Assembly: GCA_000507305.1 (NCBI GenBank)
Contig: DF239098.1
Coordinates: 282,587-346,586 of the forward strand
DNA length: 64,000 bases
From: Breviolum minutum Mf 1.05b.01
Lineage: Eukaryota; Sar; Dinophyceae; Suessiales; Symbiodiniaceae
Reading direction: 5' to 3'
Shown here: in pieces, positions 1-11,788 of the stretch
Position numbering within the stretch: the first letter of the stretch is position 1
Layout: each line of letters starts with the position of its first letter
The notes under the pieces: model-generated
Seen by the model: the letters and a program-made list of their open reading frames with translations, nothing else
The model's database searches: none
What the model was told of the DNA's origin: nothing
Translations under genes and position numbers: made by a program

Positions 1-2735
1 AGTGCATGTCATTCATGCCTCCTTGGACTCCTCTGATTGCATAGGATGCAGCACATGCACCTCAAATCATTGTCAGGGTAACTCATATCAATGTGTCGAT
101 CCAGACATATCCGGACATCTTGCATCCCAGAGAGTGTGAAGCTAAATGTCCGCACTACGAAGCATGGATCCAGAATTAGGTGATTCTGGGATGCCATGTT
201 TTTCTTGCCAATATCTGAGGGCCCAGCAGCAGTCTTGTTTGTCCGCGATGGCAAAACACCCAGAGGAGCCTGCAGGAAAAGTAAAGCATATTATGCATAT
301 TTGATTTATCTCGGGAAAATTGGCAGTGTAATACCCAGCCGCATCCTAGGCGCGGATTCTATGCATCGACAGTCTTCCCATCAAAATCCAGGACATCCAG
401 GATACCGCACGTGTGGAAATCCAGCAGGTGACTCTATCTCTACTCCAGTCTGGAGGGCAGAAGCCTTGCTATCTTCGATGGGCTTAACATGACTTAACTG
501 GGCTTGTCTAAGCTTGTCTATTTGGTTGCCATGGACTGTCAAACAGTGAGATATGGTGGTTTCCATTGGTTCCATGGAGTCTGTTGAGCTTTGTATACTC
601 AAGGGGAATATCTAATTTAGGCCAGCACAACAATTCTTCTGAGTGGCCAACCTTCCGCAATACCGTAAGCTCATCTAGTGGAGGTAGCTGCTGCGCAGCC
701 CCTGAAAGTGCCAGTTGGCTTTCATCTTTGCTCTGAACAGGACATGTTCATCAGTCATGCTTGAGCCACGCTGCCTACTCAGATAGCCCTACGCACAAAT
801 CCCCCTGCTGCAAAGGCCTTGCCAAAAAGCAGGCTGGGCTCGGCAAGACTGGCAGCGCTGCTCCCTGCAAACACCGGTATGCAGAGGGAGGACAGGCTTA
901 AAGCACAGTGTGAAGCTTCCAAAAATACAGTATCTGCATAATATATTATTTGCAATTATGATCATGTAATCCACAAGTATCGTCAGCACACAAAGCAGAG
1001 ATGCGATTTCTGAAGCGGATTGCTTTGCGGCCTGCCTAGACGTGAACAAGATGCTTTTCTCTTTGCTTATTTTGCAGGTAGGATCTCAGAGGCATCTGGC
1101 GCAAGGTCCTCCCTATATCTATTAGAATCTTCCTCAAAATAAGGTGGAATACGTCAATCCAAGAGTTGAAGGCAAAATCAAGCTTGCTTTCAGAGACTTG
1201 CTGGGTTTGATTGTTCAAGAAAGCAAGCGATACGGCGATACATTATCTTATCTAAATCTCCCTATAGAGAAGCGCGAATGTTGCGAATCCTGAGGATCCA
1301 ACACGGAAGCAACACGCCTCTGACATATGACTTTCAGCATTGATGTGATGTTTGGTGATTCCATGTTGAACACAGTACAACCACTAAAACCCATCAGCTG
1401 CACCTGTGCAAACATCTGCACAGTCTGGAGCTGGTATCGTGACAAGAAAGCCTGTGATTCACAAGAGTTGCTGTGGTTTCTCTCGCAAGTGGTGGAGGAA
1501 GGCCTTTGCTCCCACGTTCAAAAACTTTCAACGATTTGACTGCCAATGCCAAGAAGCTCGGCTGACTTCGTGTCGCCAAATTGCTGATGCCTGGGAGTCA
1601 AGAAGATGCTCACCATGTCTCAAGAATGTTTGGACCGAAACATTCCCTGGGCTAAAGTCAAAGATTCAAACTTTAAACTCTATGAAAGTCTCTTCTCCCA
1701 ATTCAATCAATTTCCATCTGCATCATTTGTCTGTCAAAGCTGTCCAATTAGGGCAGGGTTGCATACCAGCAACAAGATTAGAAGGGCCTCAATGAAGCAC
1801 GCTCATGAAGACTCAACATCAAATGCACAAAAACCGGATCTTCACATAAGATAAGAGTCACAGCTTCGCATTCGCAGACACACTGAGGCATGCACATAGG
1901 TTCGGTACCAAACCTTGGAAAGTATGCATGTCTCTGTACAGTCGTGGTAGCAAGTAGATTCGAAGTTGCGAGAAAATATCCAGATGTTTCCAGGACAAAA
2001 CGCCATCAAGAAAAGTCTGTAGGTTAATCATGTGGCAAGGTTAAGCTCAGGGCAGGGAATTTCTCCTCAGCCTGACTGTGCATGGTGGCTCCAGCATGGC
2101 CCCGAGCGTTTTCGGAGCTGAGCCAAGTGGTGAGCGGATACAGCTGTCACAATCAAGTCAAGCTTGGCGTTGTCGCCCAAAGCAGAGGCAAAATTATCCA
2201 AAGATTCCAAATTCCTGGTACATAACCTTATAAATTCTAAACATGTTTCTTAATCTTATATCTGTATATATTCTTATATTATATTATCTACAACAATGAA
2301 GACCTTTGAAGACAGCTTCCATCTCAACTGTCAAGGATAGATGTTCCATCTCCCACAGAGCACTCGTGGTAGATGCCCACGTTGCGCCTGACGGACGAAG
2401 CTTGCAAAATGTCAGGCCATGGCGGTCATGACTGTCACGACAGCCACAAAAGTTTCAGAAGCTGAGAGATGGACGGTGTCAAGGTTAGGCGACACATCGT
2501 TGGTCTTCCGTAAAGTAGTTTGTAGCTCCTGCATCGCCAAATAAGGGAGGATGAAGCTGCACATCTATCAGCTTGTTTGGCTGCTCACAGGACCAATAAT
2601 GGCTTCATTTGGAATGCGATGCAATGCCCTCATTGGCACTTTTCTTTTCTTCGCGGGACCGGCACTCTTCCTAGAACCGTTGCTTCCACCAACATATTCA
2701 ACGACAAGTCTCATCTCAGTCATTGACGAATCGAA
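1..2735. other. no gene recognised
   Basis: I found no open frame or exon here that resembles a known family or carries convincing splice signals in register. Short open frames on both strands (the longest is about 130 codons, on the plus strand near 1406-1795) show no domain and no biased composition. The stretch may be the 3' flank of a neighbouring minus-strand gene, or introns of one that I cannot see. Confidence 0.5.
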
Positions 2736-3451
2736 TTATCGCTTTTTCCTCTTGTCTTTGGAGTCTGCCGGAAGCTTCAAGGCCAGTCTTCGAGGTTCCA
2801 TCATCTCGGCAGGTCGGCTGTTCTCACCAGCAGTTGGCGCAGGCATAGCAGCTAGCCTCGCAGCATCAGACTGCTGTTGCAAACGTGCCTGCATGAAAAG
2901 TGGTAATTCCTTGGGCGGGGCATAGACACCAGCTTCTTCTGCTACACGCATGGCCTTTTCGCCAGCCTCTTTCCCAGCTTGGGCAATCTCCTCTTCGCTT
3001 TTTCCAAGTTTCCTGGCCTCCTCTTCTGCTTCCTTTGCAGCTTCTGCTGCAGCAGGCAAACCCCATTCGGCGCTCTGTTCTATGGGCTTTTTGGGTGCAT
3101 CTGCATTGTTGAAGATTTGCTCATACTCTTCTTCCGCGGCTTTCATTGCATCACGTAGTGCTAGATTAGCATCGGCTTTTCTAAGCTCACGCATTCTTGT
3201 TGCAACCCATGCGTTTTTGGCATCAGCTTCTTCCTGCTTCCTCTTCTTGTCCTTCTTTGTCTTCTTGTCATCGCTCGAATCCGAGGACGAGGATGAGGCT
3301 TTTTTCTTTTTATCCTTCTTCTTCTTTTTGTCCTTTTTCTTCTTTTTGTCAGGCTTTTTTTCTTCTCTTTCTTCTTTGCCTTTTTCTTCTTGTCTTTCTT
3401 CTTCTTTTCCTCACTTTCGGAGTCTGAGCTTTCAGAAGAAGAGCTAGACAT
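2736..3451 (-). CDS. Lys/Ser-rich coiled-coil protein, frame broken in an A run
   Basis: The reading starts at 3451 with an acidic Ser run (MSSSSSESSDSESEE), then a Lys-rich stretch. After about 32 residues, a run of seven A on the coding strand (about 3355-3361) throws the frame. One extra A would join it to a frame that carries on as alternating KKD and SSSDSSDD blocks, and then an Ala/Glu-rich helical part (EEEYEQIFNNADAPKKP, AAEAAKEAEEEARKLGKSEEE), stopping at 2736. Together this makes about 238 residues. The Lys/Ser/Asp head resembles nuclear RNA-processing proteins in composition only; I do not recognise a family. A plausible spliced-leader acceptor (cttgcag just upstream of the start, near 3460) fits a dinoflagellate mRNA. 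The break is more likely a sequencing or consensus error than a real lesion, because codon quality is good on both sides. Confidence 0.6.
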
Positions 3452-6400
3452 GGCACGAACTGCAAGTCTCGGAATGGGTCAACCTTGTAATGCTGTATAG
3501 TGGTCGCTCTTCGCTCAGCTAGACATGGAATGTTGAATGCTTGGTTGTCAAGAAGAATCAAAGAACTCGGTCTTTCTCCCATGCGACATTGAACTGCCTT
3601 TAGCATTATCCTTGTGACATAAAACACGGACCACCAAGCCAGCTGAGAATACAGTTGCGGACACACAAGTACTCACGTTGCCAATGGAGAGTTCGGAAGT
3701 TGAAACTGAAGCTGCTGATGGCCGCTAAAGTGGGCCTCATCCACCGCGGTGAAGAGCTGCCTTGAGACAGGCCAATGTAAGACTTTCAGCGGCAATTCTC
3801 TGGGTTGCCAAATGTGATGATTTTAGGGCTCACACCGGAGTCTTGTTACTTCGGCTGTTGTCCCATAGTCCTATCGGAGGTCGGACATGCCATTTCGTCT
3901 TTCTCGCGGTATTGTCACGATTCAATACCATTCCGGAATATATTACGAAATAATTGATTATATAATTGTTGTCGAACTCGTGAAGTTCGCAGCAGGTCTG
4001 ACAAAAGTACTCATCTGTTCTTTTTTGGCACTTCTCTCAGTGCATCACAAGAAATTCATAGTAAACCAAGGAACTCGAATCTCTTCAATCTGCGGACTCT
4101 CCCATTTCTCTAGCTGCAGGAGAAGCTGCGCCTGTGCTGTCAACGCTGCGCTACAACTTTCCACGAAGAGGAAGCAAAGCCAACATTCACGTCTGTATTC
4201 AGACCGAAAGCTGTTGGAGAGCACGAGAAAGGGAGTAAATCCAGATAAAATGCTAATGGATTGTCAAACATAATAAGGTCAGGTGGATTACATTATTGGA
4301 TAAGTCAAAAAAAACAGAAGAAGAAGCACACGTTCCAGTCTCTGAGCAGCAGTAAGATGTCTAAATTAGAAAAATACGGGAAGGCACTGCCGTTCGCATG
4401 TAAAACTCTATAACAACTAACGCGCCTTCTTGCCAAGGCAATCTTCGGCAACTGCCACGTGTACAGCTGCCGGCATGGTCTGGGACGGTAAGATTCATCT
4501 GCTTTTAGATCTTTTTGCAATGACAACAATGACAACGATGATAAGGATGATGCTGCTGATGATGATCGACGAGGACGAGGACGTAGTGGAGGACGAGGAT
4601 TATGATTACAATTATTTTTATGGTTGTTAAGCACGATTATTGTCATCATTAATCATGAGTATCATCAGTATAATTCTATCATAATAATTGTCATTATCAT
4701 GATATGATGATGCCTGCCAGTCTGGTCGAGATGCTTCAGAATCCATTTGGTCAAATAAAAGCCGCCTGACTTGGCACATCTGCTTGGCCCTGTGCCTCGC
4801 ATTCGCACCATTGGCACGGCACTGGGAAGTTTCTGAAAGGCAATTGCTCTTTGCGCTAAGTTTGGCACTCGTCTGGCAGTCGGGCTTTGGCTTCTACTTC
4901 TGTGCGGGGTGTTCTCTCCTTGGCCCTCAGGAAGGGTTCAGCATAGAGTATATAGACTTACTTTCCACATGTCTGACCAAGCTCCCAAGTTCAAAGATTT
5001 AAATGGAAGTTTCGCTTAGCAAAGTTCAGCAAAGTCCGAAAATGTCACAACATGCCGCAACCAATCAACCGGCCGGGTGACCAGCCTCAAGGTTCAGCCA
5101 GCCGAAAACATCTAGGTAAAGCACACCACGAAACTGGCAGGCAAGGTTGGGCTTGTGGGCTTGTCGGATTTCCCGAAACCCACCAGTGCATGCTGTGGCA
5201 GTCTGATGCAAGGGCTTAAGACCATATGTGCCCAAAGAAACGTTCCTCATCTCCCTTCAGGTCGTGCATCCCTTGACTCCCGACACTTACGCAGCTACAT
5301 GATTACTTCAAATTGGCCACTCTTCTCCAGGACGTTTCTCTTCATATCAAGACTCATCTGTGCTTCAGTGTGAAGTAGGCCGGTGTGCAAGTTGCAAACT
5401 CTTGCAAGACCACATTTAGAAAGACCGCCCGTGACACCACTCTCATCAAATTGCACACATGGATGCGAACTTCTTGCCACAAACAAAAGCATCAACCAAC
5501 TCATCGATTTGCACCTTTCCAGGTAGCGCCACTTTGTCGCCATGTCCCTGGATGGATTTGTTTTGCTTCAACGGTCATAGAAAGGCCACACAATCAGCTA
5601 AGCTCCACACAGTTGCAAGACGCAAGCAGCAGTATAACCAGAAGAGGTGCAGCACCTTGGCGACCAAATGACAGGTGAAAGTCGTGAAGAATGCGTGAAT
5701 GTGCAGATCTGCAGTCAGGCTAAAAGCTGCATCTACTGATGTATTAAGGCGGCTGCAAAAATCACTGGTACCATGAATTGAAGCCAAGAAAATGCCTCCA
5801 CTCTCAGCTGCTGTAAAGCATTGTATATCATATATATCCTGCATCAAGTTGGTGCGTGTGGCACATTTTGCACTTGTTTCACATCGACATCACCTTGGGA
5901 AAGCCGCCAATCTTCACGTCTGCTGCCAGGCAAGTGAGAGTCAGCAACGGGGTGCCGAGCCTTGTGGCGACTCTGAGTCAACTGCGAAACCAGGAAAAGC
6001 TTCACATGGCCGAGGCTGGGACTGGAGAGCCTGGACAAACATTGGAATCATTGGAATGCATCACATGGTGATCCACATGGTGATCCACATATCAAATTGC
6101 ACACTCAGTTGGCTCGACATGTTGAATGCTTTGTCTTCACAGAAAGAGAAGAACGAATATCAAGCTTCATTCAAAAGAGTGAACTCTTTAGCACTTCCAA
6201 CGTCTCCAAAAAAACACTTTGATTGCAAGACATGACAAAAGGTAGTTTACGAGAACCCTTGAAAGAATTAGCCAGGCACACCAGCGCACCAGTCAATATT
6301 CTCACACTGACCAAAATATCCAACCTGCCGTCCCAAGGATTTCGCTATTCTGCTGACATACCAGGCACAGCAGCATGTTGAAGATAGTGGTCAGAAATAA

Positions 6401-8639
6401 AACAACTGTGATCACCATGCATGGGGTGGAGAAAGATTTTACGAAGGGCGCCTCACAATGAGCCATGCAACACAGCTGATGACTGCCATGCAGCAAGCCG
6501 CAGCCCAGCCAGTTTTGGTCTCGGAAAGGAGCACACCTTCGGAAAGGGCAGGACCACAAGGCCCCTAGTTAGTACAGTAAATGCTGTCGCATGCTGTCGC
6601 TGTCGCATGTACAACCAAGTAGAAGTTGGTAAAGGTGTATAGATCGGGGGATGCTGTGACCAAAGCTTCGTGATTTCCCAAACCATGTCCCATGCATTGG
6701 CTTGAAAAGCAGAAAGTACAAACCCCAGCCTAAGCAGTATGCGTTGATGGACTGGAGAAGCTGGTTTGTGCCCATTGCCATGCTCCTTTAGTCGGGTCGA
6801 GCGGAAAACTCTCCAGGAATGAAGCATTATGTCCACTTTGATCAGCTCATATTCTAAGCGCCACGCACACGGCTGTATGCATCGTAGGCCTTCCAGAGTC
6901 TAGTTCGTGATGACAGAGCTTTGGACGGTTGGGATGATGTGGTGAAAAGACTCGACAAGATGAAAGTTTTTCACGCAGTGCATTCCATCCCCCCGATTTG
7001 CCTGCCAGTTCGCCTGCAGCTCTCTGTATAACTGGATGTGCCTGGAACTGTTGGCTTGAAGAACGAAGGCACAAAGCAACGATGGTGTCAAGACCAACTT
7101 GTAGTTTCCTAGGGGCCAGGCTTCAAATTGGCAGTTTCCTCCACCGAAATTCCTGAAACCTGCACATATGTGTCAAGCGCGCATGAGCGGTTGGACAGGC
7201 AAGGCCTTTGGGGGCCTCTGGCAAGTAGCCCTCCTCCTGCCCAGTGGTGTCTTCCACTTCTTGCGTCCTCAGTACAAAACCAACAGTGGCCTCTTTAAGG
7301 TGGCTGCAATTTCTGCACATCTCTGCAATCAACACGACAAGATATGGAGTCGGTGTGGGTTTTCATTGCAGTTAGTCTGTGCGTACTGTAACGGATCAAG
7401 TTTTGAGGGCTCCGGCGTGAGGTCGCCCATAGCAGCTGTGAGTTTCCTGCGGCTGTCCCAGTAAACTTTCTGATTGACATGAAGCCAACCACACTGTCAT
7501 CAAATCCTACAGCCGCATTTCCTGTCATACATAAATTTGTCTCTTGACAGGGGAAGAATTTGGGGCAGTGCTTTCGATGGTACAGGTTGCTTAAGAGGGT
7601 TTGTTAAGGTCAGTGGCCCAAAAAACGCAAAATCACACTGGAAATTGCCGGATTCCAGGGTTGTTGGGACATGTTTCTTGAGGTGCATGAGAAAAGACCT
7701 TGTGAATAGGCTATTTGGCAAGAGGACAAGACAAATACCTTTTAATGATCTGACTGGGCCTTAAATTAAGGTGGTTGCTGAGATGAGGGCTCATAAACAT
7801 TAATAAGCTACATGATATCAAACTTAAACCTTGTTCAACTTTTTTCCCTCCGCTTTGTTGCTTTCAATGTTGCATTTGTATGCATCGGTCCGTCTCTGAA
7901 GACATGTGAGGTATTAGATTTCTTTGGGGTGAGACAGTAGTTTTTGTTTGCTGTCTTTTGACTTCTCTGTATTAAGCATTAATACTTCAATTTCTTGACA
8001 TAGACTCCACTTCCTTGAGCATCTGGGAGCATGCTGCATGCTAGTAATTCCTGACTCAAGTCACAAACTATGAACTTAAATATAACAAGATTCAAGTGCC
8101 TGAAGGCAAAAAAGACACACCAAAAATGTAGGAAATTCAAGAAAAGTCAGAAACAATGAAAACCCCTCAAATTCCAAAACACCCAATAGTACAATATGAT
8201 AAATGATAAGCCTGAATAAGCACCAACAAAGCATCAAACTACAATTACAGTAGACGAAACAAGCCTTAACAAACATTAGAGTCTGATAGCCCCTTCCCTC
8301 AAAACACTGCCCCAAATTCTCCCCTCGTAAGAGATGGCATGTATGTATGATCCTGAAAGGGGAGCACTCTAAACGAGCTTGCTGCGTTTGCTTTAATCTT
8401 CGGACCCGATGCGCAGTCTTGGCCCATGCTTTTTTGAGGCAGAGGGCAAGCGTCCCTTTTCTTGGGGCCTGCTCTTCCTTTTCTTTAGGTATTCTGAAAG
8501 TGGCGTGAGGCACGGTCTCGGGCCATCGTTTTCGAGACTTTCGTCCGTGAGCATGCTACCGTTTCCAACTTTTTTAGTGGTTCCTGCTCGAGGTCAGGTG
8601 TCGCTTTTCTTTTCAACCCTCAAAAACAAAAACAAGAGC
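3452..8639. other. no gene recognised
   Basis: I see no exon here that I can defend. At 4528-4600 and 4640-4710 there are imperfect GAT/GAC and ATC/ATT low-complexity patches. A hydrophobic open stretch on the minus strand near 6330-6440 (ITVVLFLTTIFNMLLCLVC) could be a membrane-segment exon, but nothing around it supports that. A short tandem tggtgatccaca repeat lies at about 6066-6090. Confidence 0.4.
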
Positions 8640-8677
<38 letters not shown>

Positions 8678-8700
8678 CCAGCAGCAGCAGCAGCAGCAGC

Positions 8701-8765
<65 letters not shown>

Positions 8766-8766
8766 C
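8640..8766. repeat. (AAC/CAG)n microsatellite
   Basis: About 126 bases of CAA triplets with an interior block of eight CAG triplets (about 8679-8702). The plus strand is open across it and would read as a long poly-Gln tract, and the minus strand as poly-Val, poly-Cys or poly-Leu, depending on frame. No flanking coding sequence is recognisable, so I treat it as a simple repeat and not as a polyglutamine protein. Confidence 0.9.
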
Positions 8767-10364
8767 CAACAGGCAGCACAGCAACAGCAACAGCAACCTT
8801 GTAAGGGTCAAATGATTCTGCTGCACTGCCGAGTTGCTAAACAATCTTAAAATGAGACTTTAAAATTGATAAAACAAGATTTCCTTTTATCTATGATGCA
8901 CCTTTACTTTTGATTCTATCGGTTATCAAGGGGGCATAAACATGCCTAAACCTTGTAAGCCTGATGAGGTCACGAAGAACCACAAGACCAGCATCCAACA
9001 TGTCATCCCATCCTCAGCTGCTGCTGTAGCACCGGAATTCGTAGAATCTGACCAAGGCTCAAAGCCTCATAGTCCTGTCATCTTGAAGTTGATGTTTAAC
9101 GTCGTTTCTACATGTAATCTATAGCAGAAGGTGTAATCAATACAGTATCTCTTAAGAAATTTGGACAAAGCAATAATTTGATCACTTCATTCTTGAAACT
9201 TGAAAGCCCAAATTCATTTTTGTAGACCACTTTGAAGCGCAACACTCTGTATGCAATGCACTATTTGCGGGCCTTGGCTCTAGCTGCAGCACTATCTATT
9301 TGCTGCAGATTTGGCACAGGAAGACGTACCTGTGCAGGTCATTTGAAAAGCAAGACAGCTCTCTGATACTCAAATTCCTTGAAAATGTTTGACATGGTAT
9401 CTTGTTGCCTTTGGTGCCATCATAATCCTCCATTTACGTCTCTTGCTCTATCCTTTTCCGTATCCAGGCGGCGGTCTGACTGAGTTACGCACATATTGCG
9501 TTAGCAATCGCACCTCATTCATGGCAATTCTCGAAACAAAGAGTGCACTGCATGATGTTGCGGCCAAGTTGGTGTTCCGCAATCATTTCACATCTCACTT
9601 GCTTCCATGATGCCTTCAATATCAAAGACAAACACTCGCAAAAAAAGAGTCAGCTCATGGCTCCGAAGGAATGGGCTGCAATTGACGCATGCATGGCAAG
9701 CCACATACCTTAGGATCAAAATACGGGCAGGTGTAACATTTGGTCCCCTTATGTCTCCTTTGTCTTCTAGGATGCGAGAAGTGCATATCACACCCTTGTG
9801 GATACTCTGGACATGGACATCTTGGGATCCAACTGAGAACAAAGTACAAGACACCAGACCCACTTGTCGCTGCCAGAATCCTGGGTGAAATTAATGTTGA
9901 ATAGCTTCGTGTTGTGAGTGAGGTGATCTGCACAAAGTTGCAGGCTCAGCTTCATGCCAATGCAACCAAAGAGGAGTCAAGCCAGGTTGCGGCATGCCTT
10001 CAGTAAATAGTAAGACGCAGAACCTTAGAGAAAGGCTAAAAAAGGTCATCTGCAAAAAGTATCAAAAAATATCAGACAGATTCAAAAAATGACTTGGTGT
10101 CCAGAATCAATGCTGTACGCATGAAATGGCTTTCAGTCAGATTCAGAAATCTATCTGTTCAAAGGCCGATGATATTAAATAGAACATCTGCACTCTTGAG
10201 TTCAACGCAGGAGCTGCAGGACGTTGATGACCATGTACACCTTGGAACCCAAATCTATCAAAGCGGGTTGGGGCTCACAGCGAATGGGATCCACTCATGC
10301 ACACGGGTGCGATGTTTTGAAGTCCGCGACTTTTGCAAGTATCAAAACATCAGTTTTGGTGCAA
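8767..10364. other. no gene recognised; possible minor exons
   Basis: The minus strand at about 9700-9890 is open and contains a short basic Cys/His stretch (SHPRRQRRHKGTKCYTCPYF), which could be an exon of the gene centred at 10.4-10.9 kb. I cannot tie it to that gene by splice sites. The rest shows nothing recognisable. Confidence 0.3.
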
Positions 10365-10860
10365 GAGAGGTACATCCATTTTGGAGACCGTGAGGTCAGT
10401 CAAGTCTCGAATATCCTGTCAACAAAGGAATGTGCTCCTATAAAGCGTCTCTCACACCATGGAATCCTCGTGCATGTGTCCATTTGGGCTTGACAATGCT
10501 TGACAGGTCTCCTCTCGGTACAGCTCGTGCTTCCGGATTTTCATCTCCTGGCTGAAGTACGCCTTTTCTCTGAGCTGCTCCTGAGCAGCTTGGCTAAGGC
10601 GCTCCGTTGACAATTCCGCTGAAGCACTCTGTTTGAATCTGCGAAAAGCTATAGAAGGATTTCCTGCCTTGTCAAACATGAAGTTTTTCCGATTGTAGCT
10701 CAGGACGCCAGCTGTCAGGGGTTTCACGGCACTCCGGCCCAGGTGTTCACGTGACAATGTCGATGCAAGGAACTCAGGCTCCACACAGTCACGACATGTC
10801 ACCCCTCAACTGCTCTCCCACCTCCAGCGGCACCTGCTGCAAGCAACTCCATGATGCCTG
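10365..10860 (-). CDS. partial gene, coiled-coil exon, family unknown
   Basis: The minus strand from the ATG near 10853 reads MELLAAGAAGGGRAVEG and then hits a stop at a run of four G. With one more G it would flow into VTCRDCVEPEFLASTLSRE, then LTAGVLSYNRKNFMFDKAGN and a helical, charged segment (STERLSQAAQEQLREKAYF), up to about 10500. A second likely exon follows a good acceptor (TTGACAG) near 10425 and reads DIRDLTDLTVSKMDVPLL. The composition resembles ciliary or cytoskeletal coiled-coil proteins, but I do not recognise a family. The 3' end is not determined; further exons may lie below 10365. The G-run break is either a one-base consensus error or the mark of an unseen intron. Confidence 0.45.
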
Positions 10861-10904
10861 CCGACAGTTCACTTCAGAAACCATTCTTCTGTCTAGTGCG
10901 TGAG

Positions 10905-11240
10905 TGTGTTTGTGTGTAGTGTACTGTACTGTACTGTAGTGTAGTCTAGTCTGGTCTAGTCTAGTCTACTGTAGTGTAGGTACGTAGTGTAGTCTAGTCT
11001 AGTCTACTGTACTCTAGTCTAGTCTAGTCTAATGTAGTGTAGCGTAGCATAGTCTAGTCTAGTGTACAAGGTAGTGCAAGATAGTGTAAGGTACACGTAG
11101 TGGAAGGTAGTGTGGTGTGGTGTAGTGTAGTGTTGTGTTGTGTTGCGTTGCGTTGTGTTGTGTTGCGTTGCGTTGTGTTGTGTGTGTGTGTGTGCGTGCT
11201 GCGGGCATGCGGGCGTGGGTGCGACGTGCGTGCGTGTGCA
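10905..11240. repeat. degenerate TAGTC/TAGTG and GTGTTGC repeat tract
   Basis: From about 10905 to 11100 the sequence is built of TAGTG, TAGTC and TACTG pentamers. It then passes into GTGTT/GCGTT units and a short TG run to about 11220. The tract is strongly strand-asymmetric (G and T rich on the plus strand). It lies between the 3' end of the calpain gene and the next gene downstream. Open frames across it are repeat translations. Confidence 0.85.
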
Positions 11241-11788
11241 AGTGTGTCTTCCAGGGTTCGACTTCTGTGGACGAAACAGTCCTAAGGTTGCAGAAAGTCT
11301 TGGGATGAAATTGGCCACCAGTTGCAAGAAAACCCTTCGCGATGGGCCTGGAAGGGGGAATTGAAGGCACCAACACCAATTGCAACAATCGTGAAAGCTG
11401 TCTATTTTGGCTGCAAGATTACTTGACTGACGTCGTCAAGAGTCGAGAACCGGATAAGACAAAGAAAGACTACTCAAAAGGGGTGAACGATACATGCGTC
11501 CAGCATCCATCTGCATACTACTCGAATGGAAGAAAAAGTTCCGATCTGCTGTTTTATCTCAAAGCTGCACTTGAGCCCAAACTGAGCACTACCAATGCGA
11601 ATTCAATGCTTTTGGAAGTCTATGGCTTGACCAAGAACTCCTCTGTCCCTCTGCTTGAGTCGGCCAAAATGCAATGTCGCTTTCTTTCCTCAACGCTAGA
11701 AGCTACAGTCCAGACTCTAGTCTAGACATCTTGAAGTTTCTTTTCCTGCCAAACCAGTTTATGGGTTGTGCCAGTTCTGACCATGGGT
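11241..11788. other. intergenic, 3' flank of calpain gene
   Basis: I see no gene. A plus-strand open frame at 11342-11725 has no recognisable domain and runs opposite to all supported genes. Confidence 0.5.

Noticed and set aside
2551..3447. Plus-strand Ser/Phe-rich ORFs
   Set aside because: Antisense of the Lys/Ser-rich minus gene; codon patterns follow the minus frame.
8409..8804. Poly-Gln protein on the plus strand
   Set aside because: The tract is a CAA/CAG microsatellite with no coding flank; the open frame comes from the repeat.
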